From the NCBI RefSeq assembly GCF_946482605.1, contig NZ_CAMLSE010000020.1:1-64000 (forward strand): 64,000 nucleotides of DNA. Reading direction: 5' to 3'. The translations under genes were made by a program, and so were the position numbers. The DNA comes from an uncultured Dyadobacter sp. (GTDB lineage: Bacteria; Bacteroidota; Bacteroidia; Cytophagales; Spirosomataceae). A model generated the notes under the pieces. The model had not been told where the DNA came from. It saw only the letters and a list, made by a program, of their open reading frames with translations, and searched no databases. Below are positions 53,516 through 62,656 of the stretch, piece by piece. The stretch's first letter is position 1, and the number at the start of each line of letters is the position of its first letter.

Positions 53516-55087
53516 ATGTCAAATTCTTTGTTCTTCATCGTCATCCTGTCCGATATCATTGCCGTAGGGGTGGGTATTTTTGCAGGTAAGTACATTTTTC
53601 AGCGATCTTTTGACGCAAAAGAAAAAGAGGCCCAGGAACGTGCCGCCGAAATTCTGCGCAATGCCGAAGTAGCAGCCGAAAACATCAAAAAAGACCGCAT
53701 CCTTGAGGCGAAAGAAAAATACCTCCGTTTGAAATCGGAATTCGAAGAAGACGCCAATAAAAAACGGGGCATCCTGCAAAGCAACGAGCAGAAGCTCAAA
53801 CAGCGGGAGCAAAGCCTCAACCAGAGCCTTGAACAGACCAAGCGGAAGGAAAACGAGCTGGATACGCTCAAAAATAACCTGAGCCAGCAGCTGGATTCGG
53901 CCACCAAACGCCGCGAAGAAGCCGATAAAGCTTTACAGCAACAGGTTACCCAGCTTGAAAAAATAGCCAATCTTACCGCCGACCAGGCGCGCGAACAGCT
54001 CGTCGACGCCCTGAAAGCAGAAGCGGAAACCCGCGCGGGATCCTACATTAAGAGCGCGATGGAAGAAGCGCGGCTTACCGCTACCAAGGAAGCCAAAAAG
54101 ATCGTGATCGAAACCATCCAGCGTACTGCTGCGGAACATGCGATCGAAAACTGCGTTTCTGTTTTCAACATCGAAAATGATGACATCAAAGGGAAAATCA
54201 TTGGACGTGAAGGCCGCAATATACGGGCGCTGGAAGCAGCTACCGGCGTCGAAATTATCGTCGACGACACCCCCGAAGCCATTGTAATCTCCGGTTTTGA
54301 CCCTGTCAGAAGGGAAATCGCCAGGCTGTCATTGCACCGGCTTGTGCAGGACGGACGTATCCACCCTGCCCGCATTGAGGAAGTGGTTGCCAAAACGCGC
54401 AAAAACATTGATGACGAGATCGTCGAGATCGGTGAAAGGACTGTAATTGACATGGGTATCCACGGACTGCATCCTGAACTGGTGAAAATGATCGGGCGCA
54501 TGCGTTTCCGCTCTTCATATGGGCAAAACCTGCTGCAACACTCGCGGGAAGTGGCCAAGCTGTGCGCTACGATGGCATCCGAGCTTGGATTGAACACCAA
54601 ACTGGCCAAGCGCGCGGGTCTGCTGCACGACATTGGTAAAGTGTGGCCTGAGGAATCCGATCTGCCGCACGCGATCCTGGGGATGGAGCTTGCCAAGAAA
54701 TACAAAGAAAATCCGGAGGTATGCAATGCGATCGGTGCGCACCACGATGAGATCGAGATGACCAGCATCCTCTCGCCGATCATCCAGGTTTGTGATGCGA
54801 TTTCGGGCTCACGTCCGGGCGCTCGCCGCGAGATGATGGAGTCTTATATCCAACGCCTGCGTGACCTGGAAAACCTAGCCTTGTCCTTTGATGGCGTAGA
54901 GAAATGCTATGCGATCCAGGCCGGACGAGAATTGCGTGTGATCATCGATGCCGACAACGTATCCGACGAGAAAGCAGGCTTGCTCTCGTTTGACATCTCC
55001 CAAAAGATTGAAAAAGAAATGCAGTACCCCGGGCAAATCAAGATCACTGTAATCCGTGAAATGCGGTCGGTGGCTTACGCGCGTTAA
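53516..55087 (+). CDS. rny: Ribonuclease Y
   Basis: The 523-residue endoribonuclease starts decay of many mRNAs. An N-terminal membrane anchor ([20 protein letters not shown]) is followed by a long coiled coil to about residue 205. The KH domain ([20 protein letters not shown]) and HD phosphohydrolase domain ([41 protein letters not shown]) are intact, with the catalytic His-Asp pair in LLHDIG. Length and domain order are those of the family. The AAA ATPase gene follows after 14 bases. Confidence 0.96.
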   Translation: MSNSLFFIVILSDIIAVGVGIFAGKYIFQRSFDAKEKEAQERAAEILRNAEVAAENIKKDRILEAKEKYLRLKSEFEEDANKKRGILQSNEQKLKQREQSLNQSLEQTKRKENELDTLKNNLSQQLDSATKRREEADKALQQQVTQLEKIANLTADQAREQLVDALKAEAETRAGSYIKSAMEEARLTATKEAKKIVIETIQRTAAEHAIENCVSVFNIENDDIKGKIIGREGRNIRALEAATGVEIIVDDTPEAIVISGFDPVRREIARLSLHRLVQDGRIHPARIEEVVAKTRKNIDDEIVEIGERTVIDMGIHGLHPELVKMIGRMRFRSSYGQNLLQHSREVAKLCATMASELGLNTKLAKRAGLLHDIGKVWPEESDLPHAILGMELAKKYKENPEVCNAIGAHHDEIEMTSILSPIIQVCDAISGSRPGARREMMESYIQRLRDLENLALSFDGVEKCYAIQAGRELRVIIDADNVSDEKAGLLSFDISQKIEKEMQYPGQIKITVIREMRSVAYAR

Positions 55088-55101
55088 CCAGCATTAAATA
55101 C

Positions 55102-56637
55102 ATGACATACTCAAAGCTTACAAGCCCGGAACTATTGGGCATCCGAACGCTCGGAGAACTCAAGAAAGCAGGTTATCAGTCGCGTTCTATCAAGCAGGAG
55201 CTGAGAGATAATCTGATTGAAAAGATCAGAAACAAGGAAAATGTTTTCCCCGGGATCTGGGGTTACGAGGAGACGGTTATTCCCGATGTGGAAAGGGCCA
55301 TCCTTTCCATGCATAACATCAACTTCCTTGGCCTGCGCGGGCAAGCCAAGACGCGTATCGCGCGCATGATGGTCAATCTGCTCGATGAGTACATTCCGTA
55401 CATCAAAAGCTCTGAACTGCACGACGATCCGTTGGCACCCTTGTCCAGGTATGCTAAGGACGTCGTCGAGCAACAGGGTGATAGCACCGAGATAGCGTGG
55501 CTGCACCGCGATGAACGTTATACGGAAAAATTGGCAACGCCCGACGTTTCCGTCGCTGACCTGATAGGTGATGTGGATCCCATCAAGGCGGCAACGCTGA
55601 AATTACCTTATTCGGATGAGCGCGTGATCCACTTCGGATTGATTCCCCGCTCGCACCGTGGTATTTTCGTGATCAACGAGCTGCCTGACCTGCAGGCACG
55701 TATCCAGGTAGCATTGTTCAATATTTTGCAGGAAGGCGATATCCAGATCCGAGGTTTCAAACTGCGGCTGCCGCTGGACATTCAGTTTGTGTTCACCGCC
55801 AATCCGGAGGATTATACCAACCGTGGTAGCATTGTAACCCCGCTCAAAGACCGGATTGAAAGCCAGATCGTCACGCATTATCCCAAGACCATTGAGACAG
55901 GCAAACGCATTACAGAGCAGGAAGCTGTCGTGAAGGATGAGCAAAAATCATTGGTTAAAGTCAATGAGCTGATCAAAACGCTGATCGAGCAGATCGCTTT
56001 TGAAGCACGCGAAAGCGAGTATGTCGACAGTAAAAGCGGTGTTTCGGCCCGTCTGACGATTTCGGCTTACGAGAGCCTGCTAAGCACTGCCGAGCGCCGT
56101 GCATTGATCAATGCGGAAGCATCCACCTATGTACGTATCTCCGACCTTTACGGCGTTGTTTCGGCCATTTGCGGCAAAGTAGAACTTGTTTACGAAGGCG
56201 AAGTCGAAGGCCCCGTCATTGTGGCGCAGAATCTGATCGGCAAGGCTATCCGGACCCAATTCCTGAACTTTTTCCCGGATCCCGAAAAAAGCAAAAAGAG
56301 CAAGATCAATCCTTACGCAAAAGTAGTAGAATGGTTTGGGGCCGGAAACGAGATGGAAATGCCCGCCGACATGACCGATCGCGAGTATATCGCCCGTCTT
56401 AAAACCATCGACGGCCTGGACGATTTTGTAGACATGCTCAGCGCCTACGGAGATGCCGACGAGAAACTGTTTATGATGGAATTTGCATTGCACGGCATGG
56501 CCGAGTTCTCATTGGTCGGCAAGCAGAACCTGGACCAGGGCATGAAGTTTCAGGACCTGGTCAGCAGCATGTTCTCAGGACCCGGTGAAGACGATTACGA
56601 CTTCGATGAGGACGATGATGACAGAAAACCTTTTTAA
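55102..56637 (+). CDS. ChlI/MoxR-like AAA ATPase (magnesium chelatase/sigma-54-interaction type)
   Basis: The 511-residue ATPase has a Walker A variant GLRGQAKTR (about 77-85), IGDVDPIKAATLKLPYSDER (presensor insert), RGIFVINELPDLQARIQVAL as Walker B (Asn before Glu instead of Asp-Glu) and FTANPEDYTNRGSIVTPLKD as sensor and arginine-finger region. The C-terminal lid is helical and the tail very acidic (DDYDFDEDDDD). Such ATPases usually work with a von Willebrand factor A partner encoded next door; here the next gene is recA on the other strand, so the partner is elsewhere. Role unknown. It is probably co-transcribed with rny. Confidence 0.88.
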   Translation: MTYSKLTSPELLGIRTLGELKKAGYQSRSIKQELRDNLIEKIRNKENVFPGIWGYEETVIPDVERAILSMHNINFLGLRGQAKTRIARMMVNLLDEYIPYIKSSELHDDPLAPLSRYAKDVVEQQGDSTEIAWLHRDERYTEKLATPDVSVADLIGDVDPIKAATLKLPYSDERVIHFGLIPRSHRGIFVINELPDLQARIQVALFNILQEGDIQIRGFKLRLPLDIQFVFTANPEDYTNRGSIVTPLKDRIESQIVTHYPKTIETGKRITEQEAVVKDEQKSLVKVNELIKTLIEQIAFEARESEYVDSKSGVSARLTISAYESLLSTAERRALINAEASTYVRISDLYGVVSAICGKVELVYEGEVEGPVIVAQNLIGKAIRTQFLNFFPDPEKSKKSKINPYAKVVEWFGAGNEMEMPADMTDREYIARLKTIDGLDDFVDMLSAYGDADEKLFMMEFALHGMAEFSLVGKQNLDQGMKFQDLVSSMFSGPGEDDYDFDEDDDDRKPF

Positions 56638-56644
56638 GCCTTCA

Positions 56645-56693
56645 GATCTCATAAAAAATGCCCTGTTTTCAGCAGGGCATTTTTTATGAGATC
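56645..56693. terminator. Bidirectional terminator with a 21-bp perfect stem
   Basis: The segment 56645-56665 is exactly complementary to 56673-56693 around a seven-base loop (core AAAAAATGCCCTG / CAGGGCATTTTTT). A-runs and T-runs within the stem make it work on both strands, between the convergent AAA ATPase and recA genes. Confidence 0.9.
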
Positions 56694-56701
56694 ACTTTAA
56701 C

Positions 56702-57769
56702 TTATAGCGGACTACCGTCGTCTACCACATTGGGCTCACTGGTGTCGATCAGCGACTCGGGGTCGGTGTTCACCTGCCCGCGTATCTTACCTTCCAGCTC
56801 GTCCATCAGCTCTGGATTGTCCTTAATCAACGCTTTTACCGCGTCACGGCCTTGTCCGAGGCGATTGCCTTCATAGCTGAACCAGGAACCTGATTTCTTG
56901 ACGATATCCAACTCCACGGCCAGGTCGATAATTTCACCTACTTTGGAAATTCCTTCTCCATACATGATATCGAACTCGACCACTTTGAAAGGAGGCGCGA
57001 CTTTATTTTTCACCACTTTCACGCGGGTACGGTTACCCAGGATCGCGTCAGCGCTTTCTTTGATCTGTCCCACGCGACGGATATCCAGACGAACGGATGC
57101 GTAATATTTCAAGGCATTACCACCGGTTGTCGTTTCAGGGTTACCGAACATCACACCGATCTTCTCACGAAGCTGGTTGATGAAGATACAGCAGCAGCCT
57201 GTTTTGTTGATCACACCGGTCAGTTTCCGCAAGGCCTGCGACATCAGGCGCGCCTGCAGTCCCATTTTGCTATCTCCCATCTCGCCTTCCAGCTCAGCGC
57301 GGGGTACCAGGGCAGCAACCGAGTCGATAACAATAATATCAACCGCGCCGCTGCTGATCAGGTGCTCGGCGATTTCAAGGGCTTGCTCTCCATTATCGGG
57401 CTGCGAAATCAGCAGGTTGCTGGTATCGATCCCTAATTTTTCAGCGTAAGAGCGGTCGAATGCGTGCTCCGCATCGATGAACGCAGCGAGTCCGCCTTTC
57501 TTTTGTGCCTCTGCAATACAGTGCATTGAAAGGGTGGTTTTACCCGACGATTCCGGCCCGTAGATCTCTACGATCCGCCCGCGGGGGACCCCTCCTACTC
57601 CCAGCGCCAGGTCAAGGCCCAGTGAGCCGGTTGAAATGACGGGTATGTCCAATACTTTGGTGTCACTCAGACGCATGACAGTGCCTTTTCCGTAAGCCTT
57701 ATCGAGCTTTTCGAGCGTGGTCTGCAGCGCTTTTAGTTTGTTGTCTTTATCAGTGGTTGGTTGTGCCAT
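56702..57769 (-). CDS. recA: DNA recombination and repair protein RecA
   Basis: The 355-residue recombinase matches RecA throughout: Walker [30 protein letters not shown] (Walker B and L1), the QALRKLTG helix, [30 protein letters not shown] (L2 region, given by its ends FINQLREK and GNALKYYAS) and the C-terminal domain with an acidic tail. The start is the ATG at 57769 ([13 protein letters not shown]); the frame is open to 57799 but the promoter and leader hairpin lie just upstream. Likely damage-induced, but no clear LexA box is seen. Confidence 0.98.
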   Translation of the reverse strand: MAQPTTDKDNKLKALQTTLEKLDKAYGKGTVMRLSDTKVLDIPVISTGSLGLDLALGVGGVPRGRIVEIYGPESSGKTTLSMHCIAEAQKKGGLAAFIDAEHAFDRSYAEKLGIDTSNLLISQPDNGEQALEIAEHLISSGAVDIIVIDSVAALVPRAELEGEMGDSKMGLQARLMSQALRKLTGVINKTGCCCIFINQLREKIGVMFGNPETTTGGNALKYYASVRLDIRRVGQIKESADAILGNRTRVKVVKNKVAPPFKVVEFDIMYGEGISKVGEIIDLAVELDIVKKSGSWFSYEGNRLGQGRDAVKALIKDNPELMDELEGKIRGQVNTDPESLIDTSEPNVVDDGSPL

Positions 57770-57800
57770 GAAATGGTAACATAAATTTAGTTTGTACATA

Positions 57801-57831
57801 AAAAAGCGGCTTTTGTTTTACAAAAACCGCT
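57801..57831 (-). terminator. Attenuator-like hairpin in the recA leader
   Basis: AGCGGTTTTTGT and ACAAAAGCCGCT on the reverse strand (57831-57820 and 57816-57805) form a 12-bp stem with one mismatch and a three-base loop, followed by a run of T. It lies between the recA promoter (57856-57886) and the ATG (57769). Confidence 0.6.
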
Positions 57832-57855
57832 CGGCAATGGGTCTTCATTGTTTTG

Positions 57856-57886
57856 TAAAAATATCTAATTCTCATCAAAAGCACAA
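57856..57886 (-). promoter_or_regulatory. Candidate recA promoter
   Basis: On the reverse strand TTG (57886-57884), 20 bases, then TATTTTTA (57863-57856), seven of eight matches to TAnnTTTG in the fixed positions except the last base. Confidence 0.5.
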
Positions 57887-58059
57887 CCCGCTTTTTGCTT
57901 AAAAACTTATTTTTTCACGATTTCTTAGCATTTTACGTCCTGTGACAGGAACGGCTTTAAGGTCCGATAATCATAGAGCATATTTGAATTATCAAACGGC
58001 AGACAAGCCTTGATTTTCAGTATCCGAAAAGCCCGCCGATTGCCTATTTTTGTTGCAGA

Positions 58060-59142
58060 ATGCTTTTCGGAAGAACGCATCTGCTATCGCCAAACATCGA
58101 AATTGTGATTAAAAAAATATTGCTTGCCATCCTGGGAGTCATTTTAATCCTGGGAGTCTTTTACAGAGAAGTGCTTACTTACGGTTTCTTACAGGCCAAA
58201 GGACAAATCCGGATTCTCATGCAGGTCAGAGATGTCAGCGATGTGCTCGCCGACCCTACCTTTCCTGATTCGCTGAAAGCGCGGATCCGCCTGATCGCGG
58301 AGATTAAAAAATTCGGCGTCGATTCGCTCGGGCTGACGCCGTCTGATAACTATACCACCTTCTATGATCAACACGGCAAGCCACTTATCTGGCTGATCAC
58401 CGCATCGGAACGCTACAAAGTAGCACCTTACCAATGGCATTTTCCCATTGTCGGCACTTTTCCCTATAAGGGTTATTTCGATTCGACAAGGGCAGCGACT
58501 GAGGAGAAAACACTCATCGACAAGGGATTAGATACCGACATAGGCGACGTATCGGCATGGTCTACCCTGGGTTATCTGAAAGATCCGATCCTTTCCAGTA
58601 TGCTTCGAAGAAGAGTGGGCAGCCTGGCCAACCTGATCCTGCACGAATTGACACATGGTACGCTTTTTGTAAAAAATAATCTGGAACTCAATGAGAATCT
58701 GGCAAGCTTTGTCGGAGACCAGGGCGCCATCCGGTTCTTGAAGTACAAATATGGTCGCGACTCCGAACAGTTGCGCGCCTATGAATATTCAAAGCGATAT
58801 AACGATGCTTATTCTCAACACATGCTTAGGGGTGCGGGGCGCCTGGATAGTCTCTATAAAACATTCGGCACCAATCCGGCGCCTACTCCGCAGAGGGATT
58901 CGCTGAAAATGAGGATGATCACCGATATCCTCAACGATACGGACACACTTCTTTCCGGCAAGCGCACGTTAACAAACAAAAACCGATGGCCGGACGGGAA
59001 ACTCCCCAATAACGCTTACTTTATCAGTTACCTGACCTATAAGTCCAAACAGAACACTTTCAGGCAGGAATTTGAAAACAAGTTTAGCGGGGATCTGAAA
59101 AAATACCTGGCCAATTTAAAAGGAAAATACCCTTCCTTGTAA
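58060..59142 (+). CDS. Predicted aminopeptidase (COG4324/M90-like zinc protease)
   Basis: A 360-residue protein with an N-terminal membrane anchor (IKKILLAILGVILILGVFY) and an extracytoplasmic zinc-peptidase body. The metal motif is LANLILHELTHGTLFVKN (HExxH) and the third ligand is probably in ELNENLASFVGDQG. This pattern matches the predicted-aminopeptidase family COG4324. Substrate unknown. The start could be the ATG at 58060 or the GTG at 58105 (VIKKILLAIL). The candidate -7 sequence TATTTTTG at 58045 is so close to 58060 that it favours a downstream start or a leaderless message. Confidence 0.85.
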   Translation: MLFGRTHLLSPNIEIVIKKILLAILGVILILGVFYREVLTYGFLQAKGQIRILMQVRDVSDVLADPTFPDSLKARIRLIAEIKKFGVDSLGLTPSDNYTTFYDQHGKPLIWLITASERYKVAPYQWHFPIVGTFPYKGYFDSTRAATEEKTLIDKGLDTDIGDVSAWSTLGYLKDPILSSMLRRRVGSLANLILHELTHGTLFVKNNLELNENLASFVGDQGAIRFLKYKYGRDSEQLRAYEYSKRYNDAYSQHMLRGAGRLDSLYKTFGTNPAPTPQRDSLKMRMITDILNDTDTLLSGKRTLTNKNRWPDGKLPNNAYFISYLTYKSKQNTFRQEFENKFSGDLKKYLANLKGKYPSL

Positions 59143-59155
59143 CAACGTGATTAGC

Positions 59156-59962
59156 ATGAAAAGATCGTACATTTTACTGTTAGCCATTTCGACATTAGCA
59201 CTTTTACTATCCTTTCGCCAGTTCGACGAAAATGCGGAAGGGGGGCGCATTATCCACAACAAGAGCTTTGGAACCGGCGAGCGCGTCGAATACAGGGTGC
59301 ATTATGGCTTCATTAATGCTGCCGAGGCAAAAGTGGAAGTAGGCAGGGCCGTCTCGATGATCAACAACCGGCCCTGCTACCGGGTGAACGTGACCGGCAG
59401 GACTGTGGGCGCATTCGACCTGATTTCAAGGGTACGTGACACCTGGCGCTCCTATATCGACACGACCGCCATTCTTCCCCATATGTTTGAGCGGCAGATC
59501 CAGGAGAATAAATACCGCAAAGAAGAGACGGTGTTTTTCAATCACACAAAAGATCAGGCGGTTTCTAATGTAAAGGACGAGACCAAAACCTATAATGTTC
59601 CCAACAACATACACGATATCATCAGCGGTTACTTTTTCCTGAGGACCATCAATTTTGACAAGGTTAACGAAGGTGAAATCATAGAAGTCCCCACATTTTT
59701 TGACGGCGAGGTTTACAAACTGCGCATCCGCTACGTCGGAAGGGATGTGATCAAGACCAAGTTTGGCAAAAGCAAAGTACTCCGGCTATCCCCGCAGATC
59801 CCGACAAACAAATTCTTCAAAGGAGAAGAGCCGATGAACCTGTGGGTTTCCGACGATTCCAATAAAATTCCGCTGAAAGCAGAAGTGGATCTTAAAATCG
59901 GATCACTTGAAATGGATCTCAAATCCTATAAAGGGCTGCGAAAAGACATTGCATGGTTTTAA
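59156..59962 (+). CDS. DUF3108 domain periplasmic protein
   Basis: The 268-residue protein begins at ATG 59156 with a signal peptide (MKRSYILLLAISTLALLLSF). The DUF3108 body is beta-rich: GERVEYRVHYGFINAAEAKV, YRVNVTGRTVGAFDLISRVR, DIISGYFFLRTINFDKV and SDDSNKIPLKAEVDLKIGSL. Such proteins resemble LolA-like beta half-barrels and may bind lipid or polysaccharide; no activity is known. It is 13 bases downstream of the aminopeptidase gene and overlaps the convergent GNAT-like gene by four bases. Confidence 0.88.
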   Translation: MKRSYILLLAISTLALLLSFRQFDENAEGGRIIHNKSFGTGERVEYRVHYGFINAAEAKVEVGRAVSMINNRPCYRVNVTGRTVGAFDLISRVRDTWRSYIDTTAILPHMFERQIQENKYRKEETVFFNHTKDQAVSNVKDETKTYNVPNNIHDIISGYFFLRTINFDKVNEGEIIEVPTFFDGEVYKLRIRYVGRDVIKTKFGKSKVLRLSPQIPTNKFFKGEEPMNLWVSDDSNKIPLKAEVDLKIGSLEMDLKSYKGLRKDIAWF

Positions 59963-60924
59963 TCCCGGGTCCGGTATTGCTGGATCTGCCGTAGCGGGAA
60001 GCCAAGCTGGTTTTTAGTTATTTTGATGAAGGGCATTGCCGGGCTACCAAAGCTTTTATAGAACTGTGCGATGGACGGAACCTCCGGGCTTTCGAAATCA
60101 ATCATCAACTGCTGCCCGGAATGCGCCATGATGTACTGATCCAGCATCCATGTACGCGCGTTTCCCTCCCTGCCGATCTGATCGGATGCATTGAAAATAT
60201 AGATGATCCTACCTGAATACCGCAACAGCAGAATGCCGGCATGAATCTGGCCCTTTCGCCGTGCGTAGAGCAGTTCCGCAAAGCCTAATGTGCTCATTCT
60301 TGAAAACAGCGCTTCCAGCAGCGCATAGGCATCACGATGAACGCCTCCGGCAATTTTATGGGCATGATGCTGCTTGAATAAGCGGATGAGCGGCCATATG
60401 TCCCCCCTCCTTTCCATTTGCCAGCCCCAGCCCGTACTACGTCGCAGGTTAGTGCGCCTGTCGGCGGAGTAGCGACTGCGCGTATAAGGGTAATGCTCAT
60501 CCAGATGCAGCCAATGCGTCATGCAAACCTGAAAGCTGATCTGAGGAAAAAAGGCTTGCCCGCCTTGCAAAAGGCCGTAAAGCTGCGGATTAAAATGGTA
60601 GGAAGAAATGTATCGGAAGTGAGATGACAATGCCCTGAGAAAGGACTGAATTTCTGCGGCAGATAGCTTTTGAAGCGAAAATAGGCCCAGATATTGGCAA
60701 AAAAGCGGCTGATAAACCGCGCTGATACCGGCCTTTCTTTTAATCGGTAGCGGCATGACGATCGAGAAACCGGTAGCCGATGGCCAAACGAGCGCCTTCC
60801 AGGACTTGCAAACGATATCCAGATAGTCGGAATGCGCGTAAATGACTGATTGCAGCGACCTGCGGATCAGGTCATTCCAAAGACGGTCGTCGATCTGGGA
60901 GCGGTTCAGCAGGATAGGCTGCAT
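59959..60924 (-). CDS. GNAT/FemAB-like acyltransferase family protein
   Basis: A 321-residue cytoplasmic protein with a double-GNAT look: the N-terminal part IYAHSDYLDIVCKSWKALVW and MPLPIKRKAGISAVYQPLFC, and the C-terminal part FAELLYARRKGQIHAGILLL, YSGRIIYIFNASDQIGR, WMLDQYIMAHSGQQLMIDFE, IAQFYKSFGS. This matches the FemAB/BioF2-like acetyltransferase pattern (peptidyl or amino acid transfer), typical of Bacteroidota hypothetical proteins. The donor and acceptor are unknown. It lies 43 bases downstream of dnaA. Confidence 0.7.
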   Translation of the reverse strand: MQPILLNRSQIDDRLWNDLIRRSLQSVIYAHSDYLDIVCKSWKALVWPSATGFSIVMPLPIKRKAGISAVYQPLFCQYLGLFSLQKLSAAEIQSFLRALSSHFRYISSYHFNPQLYGLLQGGQAFFPQISFQVCMTHWLHLDEHYPYTRSRYSADRRTNLRRSTGWGWQMERRGDIWPLIRLFKQHHAHKIAGGVHRDAYALLEALFSRMSTLGFAELLYARRKGQIHAGILLLRYSGRIIYIFNASDQIGREGNARTWMLDQYIMAHSGQQLMIDFESPEVPSIAQFYKSFGSPAMPFIKITKNQLGFPLRQIQQYRTRD

Positions 60925-60967
60925 GGTCAGGCAAAGTCAGGTTCTACTTTACCTTATACGCTCATTT

Positions 60968-62482
60968 CTACTTAAAGTAACTGCGTAGCTTCTGCAAAGT
61001 TTCTTCCACGTCCGGGGTTTCGTCCATCAACAGGTTGATACTCTGAATGGAGTGGATCACCGTGCTGTGGTCGCGGCCGCCGAAATGGTAACCGATCGAT
61101 TTGAGAGGCAGGTCGGTGTATTCCTTGGCAAGATACATCGCCAGCTGTCGCGGGTAAACGACTTCTTTTTTACGGCTTTTACTTTTCAGGTCCGCGATCG
61201 ATACCTGGAAATAATCAGCGATGATCTCCTGGATCGTATCGATGGTTACCTCTTTATCCTCGTTCATCACGATGTTGCGCAGCGTGTTCTTGGCCAGCTC
61301 AACGTCGATATCCCGGCGCGTTAGCGAAGCCTGCGCCATCAGCGAAACGATAACGCCTTCGAGCTCCCTTACATTGGAATTCACACTATGCGCTATGTAC
61401 TCGATCACATCGTAGTCAATGGAAATACCTTCCGACTGGATTTTTTTCTGGATAATTGCAATACGGGTTTCAAAGTCAGGTGCCTGCAAATCCGCCGTCA
61501 GCCCCCATTTGAAACGCGATAACAAACGATCCTGTAACCCCTGAAGCTCACGCGGCGGGCGGTCACTGGTCATGATGATCTGCTTGCCGAGCTGATGCAG
61601 GTGGTTGAAAATATGGAAGAAAGTATCCTGGGTCTTTTCTTTTCCCGATAAAAACTGCACGTCGTCAATGGCCAATACATCCACTTTCATGTAGAAATCC
61701 GTGAATTCCTGCAAAGTGTTGTTCCGGATCGAGTTGATAAACTGGTTGGTAAACTTCTCTGAGGAAACGTAAAGGACCAGTTTATTTTCGTAGTGGTTGG
61801 TGATGTAGTTACCAATGGCCTGCACCAGGTGTGTTTTACCCAGCCCCACGCCTCCGTACATCATCAGGGGGTTGAAAGAAGTAAGCCCCGGGCGCTGCGC
61901 TACGGCAAAACCTGCCGAACGGGCCAGCCTGTTACAGTCCCCTTCAATGAAGTTGTCGAAAGAATAGTTTGGATTCAGATAGGTGTCCAGCGTCAGCGAA
62001 TCCTGGTCTTTTTCCTTCACAATCGTGCCCATACGAGGGTCTGTCGCGAAGTTATCCGGCCTGGAATAGTTGGGTGACTTCTGGGTGGAGACGTTCATCG
62101 TCAGCGGCTGGTGCTTTTCGTTGCCTGTGTCGACGATAATCGAATACTCCAACAAGCCATCACGTCCGATGGCATAATCGAGTGCCTTTCTGAGTAAATT
62201 AACATAGTTATCTTCCAGCCATTCGTAGAAAAACTGGCTGGGGACCTGAATCGTAAGCACTTTACCATAAAGCTTTAAGGGACGTATCGGTTCAAACCAC
62301 GTCTTAAAACTTTGGTCGGGAATGTGCTGCTGAATGATCCTCAGGCAGGCATCCCAAACCTGGTCCACCTCTCTATTTGTGCTGATTCTTTCCAATGTAT
62401 AATTTACCAAACTCTGAGTATCATAGTTCAAAAGGACGGCAAAGATATAAAAATACCTGATCTCTCCAGACGAATCGAACAT
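60968..62482 (-). CDS. dnaA: Chromosomal replication initiator protein DnaA
   Basis: DnaA melts oriC and starts replication. Visible are domain I (VWDACLRIIQQHIPDQSFKTW), the AAA+ domain with Walker A GGVGLGKTHL, Walker B VLAIDDVQFL and sensor SDRPPREL, and the C-terminal DNA-binding domain with the signature GGRDHSTVIHS. The ATG at 62482 gives 504 residues, but its first 16 codons overlap a TATCTTTG promoter-like -7 element (62447-62440). The true start is therefore probably downstream, at a TTG (62431, 62410 or 62395) or the GTG at 62368 (VDQVWDACL). No DnaA-box cluster lies beside the gene in this window. Confidence 0.95.
   Translation of the reverse strand: MFDSSGEIRYFYIFAVLLNYDTQSLVNYTLERISTNREVDQVWDACLRIIQQHIPDQSFKTWFEPIRPLKLYGKVLTIQVPSQFFYEWLEDNYVNLLRKALDYAIGRDGLLEYSIIVDTGNEKHQPLTMNVSTQKSPNYSRPDNFATDPRMGTIVKEKDQDSLTLDTYLNPNYSFDNFIEGDCNRLARSAGFAVAQRPGLTSFNPLMMYGGVGLGKTHLVQAIGNYITNHYENKLVLYVSSEKFTNQFINSIRNNTLQEFTDFYMKVDVLAIDDVQFLSGKEKTQDTFFHIFNHLHQLGKQIIMTSDRPPRELQGLQDRLLSRFKWGLTADLQAPDFETRIAIIQKKIQSEGISIDYDVIEYIAHSVNSNVRELEGVIVSLMAQASLTRRDIDVELAKNTLRNIVMNEDKEVTIDTIQEIIADYFQVSIADLKSKSRKKEVVYPRQLAMYLAKEYTDLPLKSIGYHFGGRDHSTVIHSIQSINLLMDETPDVEETLQKLRSYFK
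62440..62447 (-). promoter_or_regulatory. Candidate -7 element (TATCTTTG) of dnaA
   Basis: The reverse strand reads TATCTTTG at 62447-62440, matching TAnnTTTG. No TTG is present at the usual distance upstream. It argues for a dnaA start downstream of 62440. Confidence 0.4.
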
Positions 62483-62605
62483 TCAATTTAGCAGCCGTCG
62501 GGCGCATGTGCAAGCCTGAAAATAAAAACAGCAGTGTAATCGTGTCCAGAAGGTTACAGGAGGCATTTTGAAATTTGCCGGCCCTGTTTTACATCCTAAA
62601 ATTTG

Positions 62606-62613
62606 TAGTTTTG
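62606..62613 (+). promoter_or_regulatory. Candidate -7 element (TAGTTTTG) of the mutase gene
   Basis: TAGTTTTG matches TAnnTTTG and lies 43 bases before the ATG at 62657. The nearest TTG upstream is about 28 bases away, longer than usual. Confidence 0.35.
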
Positions 62614-62656
62614 CTTCCAGACACAGTGCTTCGATCCACCTTACAATCCCGGTTAA

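Noticed and set aside
54043..54783. Reverse-strand open frame over rny
   Set aside because: Ser- and Arg-rich antisense of a conserved KH/HD coding region.
62483..62656. Possible replication origin next to dnaA
   Set aside because: No cluster of DnaA boxes (TTATCCACA-like) or AT-rich unwinding region is visible between dnaA and the mutase gene.
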